A stretch of DNA of 64,000 nucleotides, taken from NCBI RefSeq assembly GCF_917563925.1, contig NZ_CAKJTJ010000021.1, positions 1 to 64,000 on the forward strand, given 5' to 3'. The stretch is from Sutcliffiella rhizosphaerae. GTDB taxonomy: Bacteria; Bacillota; Bacilli; Bacillales; Bacillaceae_I. The notes under the pieces are model-generated. The model saw only the letters and a program-made list of their open reading frames with translations. It did not search any database and was not told where the DNA came from. Below are positions 24,605 through 33,690 of this stretch, piece after piece. Position numbers and translations under genes: made by a program. How positions within the stretch are numbered: position 1 is the first letter of the stretch; each line of letters opens with the position of its first letter.

Positions 24605-25612
24605 ATGAGGACCAGAAATAGTCTTTTTAAGGATTTAATAGGACTTGCATTGATTGGAGTCTTTTTGTATCTGTTCTTTTTTATTGACTTTAAAGATCTT
24701 TCTTTAAATATTCCAGGCTCTTGGTTAAATGTAAATACTATTTTTCTCAGCATCGTAATAGAAGCTGTTCCTTTTATACTACTTGGAGTGTTTGCTTCTG
24801 CACTAATTCAGACATTTGTTTCGGAGGAGACAATTAAGAAGTTTCTGCCCAAAAATGCTATTGCGGCAATTATCCCTGCTGCCGTTCTTGGAGTCATTTT
24901 TCCTGTTTGTGAATGTGCAATCATTCCAGTCGTTCGCAGACTAATAAAAAAGGGGCTTCCAGTTCATGTTGGAGTAGTTCTATTAGTAGGAGCACCGATA
25001 TTGAACCCAGTAGTCGTCGCATCTACATATTATGCTTTTAACGGGGATCCTACTATTTTATATGGTAGATTTGGATTGGCATTTGTTTTAAGTATTGTTA
25101 TTGGATTCTTAATGCTCCTTTTGTTTGATAACAAAAATCAACTGCGCTGGACCAAAAGTGAACTTCAAGGGAAACAAGATCCAATGCTTGAGCAACCAGT
25201 CATACAGAACAAATGGAAAGCAACCTTTTATCATGCTAGTGATGAGTTTTTTGTAATGGGTAAATACTTGATTGCGGGTGCCTTTATTGCGAGTTTGTTT
25301 CAAACCTTCTTAGATCGAAGCATTCTAATAGCACTTGGACAAAATGAAGTGTTATCCCCTGCGGTCATGATGGCTTTTGCCTATGTACTTTCACTTTGTT
25401 CGGAAGCTGATGCTTTTGTTGCCGCTTCCTTTGGATCTACTTTTACTACAGGTTCACTGTTAGCTTTCTTAATTTATGGTCCAATGTTAGATTTGAAAAA
25501 TACCGTTATGATGTTTGCTTTTTTTAGAACTAAATTTGTCCTTGTATTTATGGCAGTTGTCACAATTGTCGTCTTTGCGAGTATACTTATTTTCCAACAG
25601 CTTGTGCTGTAA
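24605..25612 (+). CDS. UPF0718 (DUF318) family permease
   Basis: A 335-residue protein with about eight membrane segments in two halves, separated by a soluble loop near 190-215. Each half carries a family motif: FPVCECAIIPVVRRLIKKG with GAPILNPVV in the first, and SLCSEADAFVAASF in the second. The related B. subtilis pair is YcgR/YcgQ. GATAGGAG precedes the ATG. It is followed after 17 nt by its usual partner, a TIGR03943 protein. The conserved Cys suggest a metal or small-ligand role; the substrate is unknown. Confidence 0.82.
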   Translation: MRTRNSLFKDLIGLALIGVFLYLFFFIDFKDLSLNIPGSWLNVNTIFLSIVIEAVPFILLGVFASALIQTFVSEETIKKFLPKNAIAAIIPAAVLGVIFPVCECAIIPVVRRLIKKGLPVHVGVVLLVGAPILNPVVVASTYYAFNGDPTILYGRFGLAFVLSIVIGFLMLLLFDNKNQLRWTKSELQGKQDPMLEQPVIQNKWKATFYHASDEFFVMGKYLIAGAFIASLFQTFLDRSILIALGQNEVLSPAVMMAFAYVLSLCSEADAFVAASFGSTFTTGSLLAFLIYGPMLDLKNTVMMFAFFRTKFVLVFMAVVTIVVFASILIFQQLVL

Positions 25613-25629
25613 CGAGAGGATGATGATAG

Positions 25630-26628
25630 ATGGAAAAAACAAGAGACTTTGGATTCCATATCTATTTGCGTGGAATTATCCTTCTTGGATTTACCCTACT
25701 GTTTTTCAAATTGTTAGTAACTGGGAACATTACAAACTTTATCGCCCCGCGAATGATGCCTTTTATGTATTTTGCAGCTGCAACTTTGTTTATTCTGGGA
25801 ATCATTCAAATTTGGCGAAGTGGTTCTAAAAATCAAGAGGAATTAGTTTGTAATTGTGGATTTGATCATGGTGATTCTTCCACCCCTATTAAATCTATAT
25901 TAATTTATTCTATATTTGTCATTCCTATTATGACCGGGTTTATGTTCCCAGATAATGTACTAGATAGCTCTATCATTGATAAGCGTGGATTTACTAGCTC
26001 GAAACAAATTGTGGAAGAACGTCAACAGGCAGGTGCATTTGATGGATCTACCGAGAATAGTACAAATCCAGGAGAATCTAGTACGTCTAGAGCAGAAGCT
26101 TATCTAGAGGATCCAGAAAAATATATGGACGAACAGGATTCAGAAGATGGGCCAACCATTGATGAAAAATTAGCAGATGCCCCTTTGGAACATCCTGAAG
26201 GCTTTGAACTAATGGATCCACCTGAAGGATATTATGAAGAAATAAAGGCTGAAATGTTGAAAATGGATACAATAATAGTAGACGATGAGAGATATATTCC
26301 GATGATGAACATTCTTGATGTCCACATGGATGAATTTGAAGGAAAACGAATTGAAATGATTGGTTTTGTCTATCGGGAAGAAGATTTTACAAAGGATCAG
26401 TTTGTGGTAGCACGTTTTGGATTGTCTTGCTGTGTCGCTGATGCAAGTGTATATGGGACCTTGTCCAATATGATTGGTGCAGATGAACTAAAGAATGATG
26501 AGTGGGTAAAAATAAGTGGGACGGTATCGACCACCCAATACAATAACTTTTTCCTCCCATATATTCATGTAGACACGTTAGAGAAGGTAGAACAGCCAGA
26601 TTCTCCTTATATATATGAATATTATTAG
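25630..26628 (+). CDS. TIGR03943 (YcgQ-like) membrane protein
   Basis: A 332-residue partner of the preceding permease. Residues 12-60 hold two membrane segments, 88-107 a third, followed by a long acidic extracellular or cytoplasmic domain. Residues about 215-320 form the conserved domain, with DERYIPMMNILDVHMDEFEGKRIEMIGFVYRE and RFGLSCCVADASVYG (adjacent Cys-Cys). A Cys-rich stretch, CNCGFDHGD, follows the second helix. These pairs often occur near COG0523 GTPases, as here, which hints at metal handling; this is inference. A strong terminator follows. Confidence 0.82.
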   Translation: MEKTRDFGFHIYLRGIILLGFTLLFFKLLVTGNITNFIAPRMMPFMYFAAATLFILGIIQIWRSGSKNQEELVCNCGFDHGDSSTPIKSILIYSIFVIPIMTGFMFPDNVLDSSIIDKRGFTSSKQIVEERQQAGAFDGSTENSTNPGESSTSRAEAYLEDPEKYMDEQDSEDGPTIDEKLADAPLEHPEGFELMDPPEGYYEEIKAEMLKMDTIIVDDERYIPMMNILDVHMDEFEGKRIEMIGFVYREEDFTKDQFVVARFGLSCCVADASVYGTLSNMIGADELKNDEWVKISGTVSTTQYNNFFLPYIHVDTLEKVEQPDSPYIYEYY

Positions 26629-26656
26629 AGCTATTGAAATTTTTAAAACTAATATT

Positions 26657-26691
26657 AACCCCAAGAATGTTTATCATTCTTGGGGTTTTTT
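26657..26691 (+). terminator. Strong intrinsic terminator
   Basis: A perfect 13-bp stem (AACCCCAAGAATG / CATTCTTGGGGTT), 5-nt loop, then a T6 tract. Confidence 0.95.
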
Positions 26692-26790
26692 GCATTTTTA
26701 TTAAGTTCTTATTTGAAATGTCATGTAAGTGATGAAAGTAGGGTTTTATTTAGGTGGATGAAGCCCTAAATCCCTTAATAAATCGTTTCA

Positions 26791-26952
26791 TTATGCATGA
26801 GTATCATCCTTTTTATTTGTTTGATCCTCATTTTCATTTGGTTCGAGGGGGTCTATTGTGTGTTCGTATTTATACGCTTTATTCGTAGTTAAAAGAGTTA
26901 AAATTAGTACGACAAAAACGATGATAATACAAATAATCATAATCTTGAACAT
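26791..26952 (-). CDS. ytzI: Small membrane protein, YtzI-like
   Basis: A 53-residue protein read by hand: MFKIMIICIIIVFVVLILTL, a single membrane helix, then TTNKAYKYEHTIDPLEPN and an acidic tail. The helix plus KAYxYxHTIDPL segment resembles the YtzI peptide of B. subtilis, which lies in the same region. GGAG is 13 nt from the ATG, rather far; an ATT codon just upstream would be better spaced. Function unknown. Confidence 0.65.
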   Translation of the reverse strand: MFKIMIICIIIVFVVLILTLLTTNKAYKYEHTIDPLEPNENEDQTNKKDDTHA

Positions 26953-27042
26953 AATGGGTGTTAAACTCCTTTATTTAAAATAGCTACTCTTATTTTACCA
27001 TTAATGGGCCTAGAAGAACTAACCTTTTAGGATAAGTGTTAT

Positions 27043-27068
27043 GTTTGAGGGAAAACTAACAGTGGTAT
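27043..27068 (+). promoter_or_regulatory. Sigma-B-type promoter of dps
   Basis: GTTTGA, 14 nt, TGGTAT fits the general-stress consensus GTTTaa-N12-14-GGGTAT closely, 36 bp before dps. B. subtilis dps is also sigma-B controlled. Confidence 0.7.
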
Positions 27069-27103
27069 AAAGGAATGGATAACTATAAGGAGGATGTTGC
27101 AAT

Positions 27104-27544
27104 ATGTCAAAACATTTAACAGAAGCAGTTAATAAACAAGTAGCAAATTGGAGTGTACTTTTCATTAAATTACATAATTATCACTGGTTCGTAAAAGGTC
27201 CAGAATTCTTCACATTACATGAGAAATTCGAAGAACTATACGGTGAAGCAGCCACCCATATTGATGAACTTGCGGAACGATTACTTGCAATTGATGGAAC
27301 ACCTGTTGGCACGATGAAGGAAATTCTTGAGATTGCCACTATAAAAGAAGCGGAAGGAAAAGAAACTGCAGAACAAATGGTACATTCCATTGCAGAGGAT
27401 TTTTCCATCCTAATAGAAGAATTAAAAGATGGAATGCAGGTAGCAGAGGAAGCAGGTGATGAGACGACAGGCGACATGTTGCTTGCAATTCATCAAAGTG
27501 TGGAAAAACACAACTGGATGTTACGTGCATTTTTAGGAAAATAA
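27104..27544 (+). CDS. dps: Dps family iron-storage and DNA-protection ferritin
   Basis: A 146-residue ferritin-like protein that oxidises and stores iron in a dodecamer and shields DNA under stress. The inter-subunit ferroxidase residues are His in [17 protein letters not shown] and Asp/Glu in [10 protein letters not shown]. Residues up to LGK correspond to the full family length. ATAAGGAGGA precedes the ATG. Its sigma-B-type promoter predicts induction by general stress. It forms part of the iron theme with the Fur-box gene at 16050. Confidence 0.95.
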   Translation: MSKHLTEAVNKQVANWSVLFIKLHNYHWFVKGPEFFTLHEKFEELYGEAATHIDELAERLLAIDGTPVGTMKEILEIATIKEAEGKETAEQMVHSIAEDFSILIEELKDGMQVAEEAGDETTGDMLLAIHQSVEKHNWMLRAFLGK

Positions 27545-27552
27545 AAATAAAG

Positions 27553-27596
27553 TAGGGCTGTCCAGAAAGAGGATGCTTTCTTCTGGCAGTCCCTAT
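27553..27596 (+). terminator. Probable terminator of dps
   Basis: AGGGCTGTCCAGAAAGA pairs imperfectly with TCTTCTGGCAGTCCCT (bulges); there is no real T-tract, so it is a weaker call. Confidence 0.45.
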
Positions 27597-27719
27597 TATG
27601 TACATTGTGTTTCCCTCTTGCCATTTGCTCCAATAATCAGCTAAAACAGTTATTTAGAAAAATCGTCATCTCTACTATAAAAGTATATGGCAATATTTTT
27701 CGGGCTGCGCATAATTTAA

Positions 27720-27953
27720 TTAGTGGAGTAATTTTCCGGAGTCATCTCCATTAGTTAACAAATCTTTTACTTGCTCCATGACTAATACTGCAACAAGTCC
27801 TCTCAATTCTTCATTTGATAACTCCTGTAATAATTCCAAGCATTGCTCTCTTGTAAAATCGTTTACGATAGAGAAGGCAACAGCATCGATATCCTCATCT
27901 TCTCTAATAAATCTTTTATAATACTGCTTTACAAAGCCTTCAATTGAGTTCAT
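27720..27953 (-). CDS. Small helical protein, possibly DUF6154 family
   Basis: A 77-residue, mostly helical acidic protein: NSIEGFVKQYYKRFIRED, then DAVAFSIVNDFTREQCLELLQEL and a C-terminal EELRGLVAVLVMEQVKDLL. The layout resembles the DUF6154 family of Bacillus; this is a tentative match by eye. GGGAGGA precedes the ATG. Divergent from the holin-like gene. Function unknown. Confidence 0.6.
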   Translation of the reverse strand: MNSIEGFVKQYYKRFIREDEDIDAVAFSIVNDFTREQCLELLQELSNEELRGLVAVLVMEQVKDLLTNGDDSGKLLH

Positions 27954-28104
27954 TTTTATATTCTCCTCCCATAATTATAGTTAGCTTTTGCTATATTTTT
28001 CTGTTCATGCAAAGGATTGCTATAAACTCGTAACCAAATACTAGTATTTTGCATATTATGCTAGTAAAGAGATACATGGTAATATTTTTGGGGGTATAGC
28101 ATAT

Positions 28105-28500
28105 ATGGACAAGTACCAGTTCTTTTATTATGGCTCTTTATCATTTTTAGGCACTTTAACATCTTTATTGTTTGGTGGTTATACTACACTCTTTATGTTT
28201 TTAGTAGTGTTCGTTGTAGTTGATTATTTTACTGGTATAATGGCTGCGTTAGTAGAAGGGAAACTGTCTAGCCGAGTAGGTTTTCGTGGAATTGCGCAAA
28301 AAGTGTTTATTTTTGCTCTTGTCAGTATTGCCCATGTTCTGGATACAATAATGGGAACGAATATGATTAAAGATATAACCATTTTATTTTATTTAGTAAA
28401 TGAATTCATATCTATTACTGAAAATGCCACAAGATTAGGTGTTCCGATACCAGCCGTTTTAAAAAAGGTCATAGAAGCATTAAAAAAGAAATCAAACTAA
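28105..28500 (+). CDS. ytkC: Holin-like protein YtkC
   Basis: A 131-residue protein of the phage_holin_4 / TcdE family with three or four membrane segments and the family signature VVVDYFTGIMAALVEGKLSSRVGFRGIAQK in its middle (split here: DYFTGI then SSRVGFRG). The C-terminus is basic. Such chromosomal holins occur without a prophage, and none is visible here; B. subtilis ytkC sits in the same neighbourhood. GGGGGT lies before the ATG. A role in lysis or spore-related export is not shown. Confidence 0.8.
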   Translation: MDKYQFFYYGSLSFLGTLTSLLFGGYTTLFMFLVVFVVVDYFTGIMAALVEGKLSSRVGFRGIAQKVFIFALVSIAHVLDTIMGTNMIKDITILFYLVNEFISITENATRLGVPIPAVLKKVIEALKKKSN

Positions 28501-28577
28501 TTACACTGCCATAACGGAAGAATAATGCAGAGGATTTGAGTGAAAATAAGAGAAGATACTTTGAAAGGGTGGGAAAA

Positions 28578-28898
28578 ATGGAACGAAAAACGTATTATAT
28601 TTCACTTACAGAAGGATCCATCTCACAAAACCGAACAGCATCTTCTTGGGACTATCAAATTCAAGCAACAGATGAGGAGATCACTCAACTAAGAGAGATA
28701 TTCGATCAAAATTATTCTTCTGATTGGCAAGGTTTTTGGAGAGCACATATTCCTTTCCTTCAGTATCATTTTGACAGGGAAAATGATGCATATGACAATG
28801 GACTTCAACAGGTCTTTAAGATGATATATGAATTAGGTGACGAAGAAACAAAAGCCCATATTAGAGAACAAGGACTGATGGATGACATAGTAGAATAA
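28578..28898 (+). CDS. Conserved Bacillaceae protein of unknown function
   Basis: A 106-residue soluble, acidic protein beginning MERKTYYISLTEGSISQ and containing TDEEITQLREIFDQNYSSDWQGF and an ending rich in acidic residues (YELGDEETKAHIREQG). The ATG at 28578, with AAAGGGTGG upstream, is preferred to a longer frame opening at 28536. No catalytic motif is visible. It lies between ytkC and ytkD on the same strand. Confidence 0.65.
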   Translation: MERKTYYISLTEGSISQNRTASSWDYQIQATDEEITQLREIFDQNYSSDWQGFWRAHIPFLQYHFDRENDAYDNGLQQVFKMIYELGDEETKAHIREQGLMDDIVE

Positions 28899-29002
28899 AC
28901 AAATTTTGACAGGATGGTCTCTTTAGGGTACTTGGCTCTCACATTTTCGACGCTACTATGATAAGATAAATAAGAAAAAAGAGATATTGGAGTTTCGATA
29001 GT

Positions 29003-29479
29003 ATGCATGAGTTTGAAGATATTTATCATAATCGCGTAATTTTATCTTTTGAAGACCATCCTTTTTCCAAAGAACCCAAACATGTGTGGGTTATTTGTTA
29101 TTATCAAGATCAATGGCTGCTTACAAGTCACAAAAATCGAGGACTGGAATTTCCAGGTGGAAAAGTTGAACCAGGAGAAACTGCTCAACAAGGTGCTGTC
29201 AGAGAAGTGAGAGAAGAAACTGGTGGACATGTTTCTAATTTAGAGTACATAGGTCAATATAAAGTAGAAGGAAGAGATAAAGTCATTATTAAAAATGTTT
29301 ATTTTGCCGTCATTGACAGACTGGAAAAACAGAGTACATACTTTGAAACGAATGGACCTGTTCTGTTAAAGAAACTGCCAAATAATATTCAGAAAGACAA
29401 TCGATTTAGTTTCATCATGAAGGATGATGTTTTAACTTATTGCGTAGAGAAAATAAGAAGGAGCTCTGAAAGTAAGTAG
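29003..29479 (+). CDS. ytkD: Nudix hydrolase YtkD
   Basis: A 158-residue Nudix enzyme with a complete box: [20 protein letters not shown] followed by ETGG, giving all catalytic Glu. B. subtilis YtkD, of the same length and place, hydrolyses nucleoside triphosphates including 8-oxo-dGTP and has RNA pyrophosphohydrolase activity. The frame opens at the ATG ([11 protein letters not shown]) preceded by only a weak AGATATTGGAG site. It ends inside its terminator stem. Confidence 0.88.
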   Translation: MHEFEDIYHNRVILSFEDHPFSKEPKHVWVICYYQDQWLLTSHKNRGLEFPGGKVEPGETAQQGAVREVREETGGHVSNLEYIGQYKVEGRDKVIIKNVYFAVIDRLEKQSTYFETNGPVLLKKLPNNIQKDNRFSFIMKDDVLTYCVEKIRRSSESK

Positions 29480-29497
29480 GAGTCTCCTTCTTTTTTA
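29455..29497 (+). terminator. Terminator of ytkD
   Basis: AAGAAGGAG overlaps the end of ytkD and pairs perfectly with CTCCTTCTT, followed by TTTTTA. Confidence 0.85.
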
Positions 29498-29604
29498 GGT
29501 CTAGCTCAAAGTCATTAGTCATAAGCCTTTACGCCAAGAAGGAAAAGCACAACCTTTTTGTCGCATCATCTTTTGCTTGTGGGAGATACCCAAGGGGTTT
29601 CCGT

Positions 29605-30378
29605 TTAAGTCCTGCTTTTTCTTTTATAGATCGCTGTTGCCAAAAAGAACGAGATAATGAGTAAGCTTCCAAACCAAATAAGGGTTAGCCAAACTTCATT
29701 TGTATTTGGGGTACCAATTAGATAGCCACGAACTGCTTCAATCAGTGGAGTCATTGGCTGATTAGCAGCAAATGCTTGCAACCATGTTGGCATCGTGTCA
29801 GTAGGAACAAAAGCACTACTGATGTATGGAAGGAACATGACGATAAATGTGAAAGAACTGGCTGTCTCTACAGTATTTGCTAGTAAACCAAATACAACAG
29901 AAAGCCAGCTGATTGCAAGTAGGAATAACCCTAATATACCTATTGCAGCCAGCCACTCTAACAATCCAGCATTTGCTTCAAAGCCTGTTAGAAAAGCAAC
30001 TGCAATTACTAAAATAGTACTAATACTGTTTCTAATAAAACTTCCTGCTACATGCCCTATTAAAAGGGATGATGAATGAACAGGCATACTGCGCAATCTG
30101 TCAAACATCCCACCAACCATATCTTGAGTAACGCTAATAGCTGTCATTGAACTTGCATAACCAACACAGGTTATAATAATTCCTGGCACAATGTAGTTCA
30201 CATATTCGGTACCTGTGTGGATAGCTCCACCAAAGACATAAACAAAAAGCAACATGAGAATGACTGGTAAAAAGATACTTACAAATAAAGATTCAGGATT
30301 TCGAAGTAAATGTTTCACATTCCGTCTGAATAAATTCCAACTGTCACTGACAAAATGTCCGTATGTTATGTCTTTCAT
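29605..30378 (-). CDS. ABC-2 type exporter permease (DrrB-like)
   Basis: A 257-residue membrane protein with six segments and the ABC-2 permease motif NPESLFVSIFLPVILMLLF near residue 27, then VPGIIITCVGYASS and QDMVGGMFDRLRSMPV. It is the membrane half of a daunorubicin-resistance-type exporter with the ATPase upstream, whose end it overlaps by 4 nt. Substrate unknown; drug or lipid export is the usual role. Expression is probably repressed by the TetR protein at 31417. Confidence 0.85.
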   Translation of the reverse strand: MKDITYGHFVSDSWNLFRRNVKHLLRNPESLFVSIFLPVILMLLFVYVFGGAIHTGTEYVNYIVPGIIITCVGYASSMTAISVTQDMVGGMFDRLRSMPVHSSSLLIGHVAGSFIRNSISTILVIAVAFLTGFEANAGLLEWLAAIGILGLFLLAISWLSVVFGLLANTVETASSFTFIVMFLPYISSAFVPTDTMPTWLQAFAANQPMTPLIEAVRGYLIGTPNTNEVWLTLIWFGSLLIISFFLATAIYKRKSRT

Positions 30379-31316
30379 ACCGCTACACCCTCTTTTTCAT
30401 TTTTATCTGTAAGAACCATAAATACATCTTGAATAGTAGGATTTCGATAATGAAAGGAGGTAGGAATAATACCCTGTTCATGAAAAATGTTTAGAGTTTG
30501 TCGTAGGTCTTCAATGGAACCGTCGGAATTTGTAACTAAAATATTTTCCGCTTCATTTAACTCTCCACCTAATAGGGATTGAGCTCGTGCTAAGGATGTT
30601 TCTTCTGAAAATACCCACACCAATTTTTCCTCTCCTACAAGGCTTTTTAATTGTTCTGAGCTTCCTTCTGCAATAATTCTTCCACCGTGTAGTACAGCAA
30701 TTTTATCTGCAAGTACTTCTGCCTCTTCTAAATATTGTGTGGTAAGAAAAATAGTGACACCATCCGCGGCTAACCCTTTTACCATTTCCCACATATTTTG
30801 CCTACTTCTTGGGTCTAGCCCTGTTGTTGGTTCATCAAGAAATATTACCTTTGGTGATGCGAGCAGACTGATAGCGATATCAAGCTTCCTTAGCATTCCT
30901 CCCGAATAGGTTTTGACTAGTTTTTTTGCATGTGAGGATAAATCAAATAGTTCTAGAAGTTCCGTTATTCTTTTATTTGCCGTCTTTTTGTCTAAGTGCA
31001 ATAACCGTCCTATCAAAATCAAGTTTTCTTCTCCAGTCAATTGCTCATCCACCGTTGCGTATTGGCCAGTAAGGCTGATTCTTTTTTTTATTGATTGGGG
31101 CTGATGCTGACAATCAAAACCATCAATGTAAGCAGTGCCCCCGTCAGCATTAATCAAAGTAGAGAGAATTCGTACAGTTGTTGTTTTGCCTGCACCATTT
31201 TCTCCAAGTAAAGCAAAGATGGAACCTTCTTCTACTTGTAAATCGATGTCTTTGAGGATTTGTTTGTTTCCATATCTTTTTTGTAAACCGTCGACCATTA
31301 TTATCGGCTTTACCAT
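30375..31316 (-). CDS. ABC exporter ATPase (DrrA-like)
   Basis: A 313-residue ATPase with Walker A GENGAGKTT (about 39-47), signature TYSGGMLRKLD, Walker B KVIFLDEPTTGLD, and the DrrA-type C-terminal extension (about 230-313) with YRNPTIQDVFMVLT. GAGGTG precedes the ATG. The gene lies just downstream of an operator-like palindrome and convergent to none; tetR is upstream on the same strand. It forms an exporter with the next gene. Confidence 0.88.
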   Translation of the reverse strand: MVKPIIMVDGLQKRYGNKQILKDIDLQVEEGSIFALLGENGAGKTTTVRILSTLINADGGTAYIDGFDCQHQPQSIKKRISLTGQYATVDEQLTGEENLILIGRLLHLDKKTANKRITELLELFDLSSHAKKLVKTYSGGMLRKLDIAISLLASPKVIFLDEPTTGLDPRSRQNMWEMVKGLAADGVTIFLTTQYLEEAEVLADKIAVLHGGRIIAEGSSEQLKSLVGEEKLVWVFSEETSLARAQSLLGGELNEAENILVTNSDGSIEDLRQTLNIFHEQGIIPTSFHYRNPTIQDVFMVLTDKNEKEGVAV

Positions 31317-31341
31317 ACTAAAACACCTCGCAAAATTTTTG

Positions 31342-31360
31342 ATTGACTCGTTCAGTCAAT
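31342..31360. promoter_or_regulatory. Probable TetR operator
   Basis: ATTGACT-CGTTC-AGTCAAT, a perfect palindrome with 7-bp arms, placed between the predicted promoter (31364-31392) and the ATPase start; typical for a TetR-family site. Confidence 0.7.
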
Positions 31361-31363
31361 ATA

Positions 31364-31392
31364 AGAATAAATGGAAACCCATCCTTAGTCAA
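31364..31392 (-). promoter_or_regulatory. Predicted promoter of the ABC exporter operon
   Basis: On the minus strand TTGACT (31392-31387), 17 nt, TATTCT (31369-31364). The -35 falls at the stem-loop junction of the tetR terminator. Confidence 0.55.
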
Positions 31393-31413
31393 TATATTTT
31401 TAAGGATGGGTTT
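31375..31413 (-). terminator. Terminator of tetR
   Basis: A perfect 13-bp stem (AAACCCATCCTTA / TAAGGATGGGTTT) with a 13-nt loop directly after the tetR stop. Confidence 0.8.
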
Positions 31414-31416
31414 GTA

Positions 31417-32010
31417 TTATCGTTTCGTAATCATTCTTAAAAGAAGATCTACTTTTTTCTCCAATTGGTTCTCCCATGAGGTTAAATCTTCTGTCATTAA
31501 TCCTGAAATGACTGTTAGGAAAAGGTCTAATAATTCATGGGGCTCTTCCTCAATAATTTCTCCTGCTTGTTGCCCTGCAATGATGAGTGGATAAAGAAAT
31601 TCAATATAACGTTGACCAGTTTTGTGAATTAACGTTTTGGTTGATTCCGGTACAGGATAATCGGTACGCGTGATATGTTGAACAATCCTAAATACATCAC
31701 TATTTCTTACTGAAAAAGCGATCAATGTGAATTGCTTTATTTTTTCCAAAGGCGAAAATTGATTATCAAGACTCTGAAATAATTCGTCTGTTCCTGACAT
31801 TGCCCATTCTAAACTTGTGTGCAAAACTTCATCCTTTGAACGGAAGTAGTGATAAAGAAGACCGTGACTAATTCCAGCTTCTTTTGCTATCATGCTAATC
31901 TTCGTAAGCTTGATCCCATTATCGGAAAATACACGTAATGCTGCAGTCATAATTTGAATTTTTCGTTCAATTTTTATTTGTTCTAGCTGTTTATCATTTA
32001 ATGGTGCCAT
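31417..32010 (-). CDS. TetR/AcrR family transcriptional regulator
   Basis: A 197-residue regulator with an N-terminal helix-turn-helix at about 20-65 (IMTAALRVFSDNG, then ISMIAKEAGISHGLLYHYF) and a ligand-binding helical C-terminus. It lies immediately upstream of the DrrAB-like exporter on the same strand, separated by its terminator and an operator-like palindrome, so it most likely represses that operon and releases it on binding an exported compound. AAGGATT precedes the ATG. Ligand unknown. Confidence 0.88.
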   Translation of the reverse strand: MAPLNDKQLEQIKIERKIQIMTAALRVFSDNGIKLTKISMIAKEAGISHGLLYHYFRSKDEVLHTSLEWAMSGTDELFQSLDNQFSPLEKIKQFTLIAFSVRNSDVFRIVQHITRTDYPVPESTKTLIHKTGQRYIEFLYPLIIAGQQAGEIIEEEPHELLDLFLTVISGLMTEDLTSWENQLEKKVDLLLRMITKR

Positions 32011-32115
32011 ATTTTTTTAAATCCTTCCCAAGAAAAGATGTTGTCTTTTCATCATATCTTACTAATAAAAGAAAGAAAAGTAACATAGCGAGAAGGATAT
32101 TTTACACATTCTATT

Positions 32116-32922
32116 TTACGTGTGCTTTACAAGCTTCTTTTCTAAGAATTCAACAAGTTGGTACATTATAGTAGCAAACACTGCAATAATCAATAGGCTG
32201 AGTAGGACGAGCGTGAAGTTGAAGACTTGGAATCCATAGATAATCATATAGCCGAGTCCTTTCGAGCTAACTAAAAATTCCCCTACTATCACACCTACCC
32301 ACGCAAGCCCCACGTTTACTTTTAATGTGGAAATAATGGTGGGATAGGATGCAGGGAGGACAACTTGCTGAAAAAGTTGTTTACGGCTGGCCCCAAAAGT
32401 ACGCAACACTTTTAAATAATTGTCATCTACTTCCTTAAAAGCTGTATAGACTACAATCGTGGTTATAATAACTGATATTATCGCACCCATCATAATGATA
32501 GATCCCATATTCGGACCGATTGCCACAATTAAAATTGGGCCAAGCGCAACTTTAGGCATGGCATTCATGATGACCAGGTATGGTTCTAGTACTCTTGAAG
32601 TCATGGGTGACCACCAAAGGATAGCAGCAAGAATCGTTCCAGCCAATGTTCCTAAAATAAAACCAAAAATGGTCTCTGTCAGCGTAATACCTATATTTGA
32701 AAGTAACGTTCCATCCTGTATTTTCTCGATAAATAGGTTCCATATTCGGCTTGGATAACTGAAGAGCAACGGATTTATCCAGCTATTTTTGCCAGCAAGT
32801 TCCCATGATGTGAAAAACATAACAAAGATAATAATCTGGTAGAGGCGTACCTTATAGGTTGTTTTCTTCCGTTGCCTAAGAAATTGGCTGTGTAAAAGCT
32901 CTGTATTTGTATTATTGTTCAA
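32116..32922 (-). CDS. ytlD: ABC importer permease YtlD (SsuC/TauC/ThiX type)
   Basis: A 268-residue permease with six membrane segments and the EAA-type loop [24 protein letters not shown] (split: [12 protein letters not shown] and VVLPASYP). It overlaps the ATPase gene by 11 nt. With YtlC and YtlA it forms an importer of the nitrate/sulfonate/bicarbonate or thiamine-precursor class. The substrate cannot be told from sequence; B. subtilis YtlD is likewise uncharacterised. Confidence 0.85.
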   Translation of the reverse strand: MNNNTNTELLHSQFLRQRKKTTYKVRLYQIIIFVMFFTSWELAGKNSWINPLLFSYPSRIWNLFIEKIQDGTLLSNIGITLTETIFGFILGTLAGTILAAILWWSPMTSRVLEPYLVIMNAMPKVALGPILIVAIGPNMGSIIMMGAIISVIITTIVVYTAFKEVDDNYLKVLRTFGASRKQLFQQVVLPASYPTIISTLKVNVGLAWVGVIVGEFLVSSKGLGYMIIYGFQVFNFTLVLLSLLIIAVFATIMYQLVEFLEKKLVKHT

Positions 32923-33679
32923 GTTGTTCCAGCTCCTTCCAGATGTGTGGGAACAACGAAGTATATTCTTGGTGTTGCCTTGCTTTGAACGGAACTAATT
33001 CCCGGATTTCTTTTGGCACGCTAAAGGTTTTTGCGACTCTTCCAGGATTGGCTTTTAGTAGAATAATTTTATCGCTCATCGCAATCGCTTCTCCAATATC
33101 ATGAGTTACAAGCAACGCAGTTTTCTTAAATGATTTCAGGGTGGTAAATACCAAGTCTTCTAATTTCAATTTAGTTTGATAATCTAGTGCAGAAAAGGGT
33201 TCATCCAGTAAAAGTAGTTTTGGATCGGTTGCAAGTGTCCTCACAAGTGCCACACGCTGCCTCATGCCTCCTGAAAGCTGAGGGGGATAAAGTTTTTCTA
33301 CTTCGGGAAGTCCCATATCCTTAAGTAGATTTAACGTTTTGGACTTATTTTCTTTTGTAAATTTATTAGAGATTTTCAAACCTATCAGGACATTTTCTTC
33401 AATCGTTTTCCACGGAAAAAGATAGTCCTGTTGGAGCATATAGCCAATTTCAGCTATTGAGTCCTTCGAGGTTTTACCCTTGAGTTGTACGGTACCTTTT
33501 GAAGGCTGTAGCAAACCTGCGATGATGGAAAGCAACGTTGTTTTTCCACATCCACTTGGACCGAGAAAGGAAATAAATTCTCCTTCCTCCACATTAATGG
33601 TGATGTCCTCAAGCACTTTGGTAGCTTGTTTTGGGGTAAAGTAGATATGATCAATTTGGTTAATTGATAATAAACTCAT
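32912..33679 (-). CDS. ytlC: ABC importer ATPase YtlC
   Basis: A 255-residue ATPase with Walker [10 protein letters not shown] (about 38-46), Q-loop in [10 protein letters not shown], signature LSGGMRQR, Walker [13 protein letters not shown] and switch His in [10 protein letters not shown], as in SsuB/TauB. It lies 11 nt after ytlA and overlaps ytlD, so the three form one operon. Confidence 0.88.
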   Translation of the reverse strand: MSLLSINQIDHIYFTPKQATKVLEDITINVEEGEFISFLGPSGCGKTTLLSIIAGLLQPSKGTVQLKGKTSKDSIAEIGYMLQQDYLFPWKTIEENVLIGLKISNKFTKENKSKTLNLLKDMGLPEVEKLYPPQLSGGMRQRVALVRTLATDPKLLLLDEPFSALDYQTKLKLEDLVFTTLKSFKKTALLVTHDIGEAIAMSDKIILLKANPGRVAKTFSVPKEIRELVPFKARQHQEYTSLFPHIWKELEQLEQ

Positions 33680-33690
33680 CGTTCATCATC

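Noticed and set aside
28105-28500. Prophage remnant because of the holin-like gene
   Set aside because: No other phage genes, attachment sites or integrase; ytkC-type genes are part of the normal Bacillus backbone in this position.
29500-29600. Possible dispersed repeat starting GTCTAGCT, also near 55436
   Set aside because: The two places share only short words (GTCTAGCT and a few others); too little for a repeat call from this window alone.
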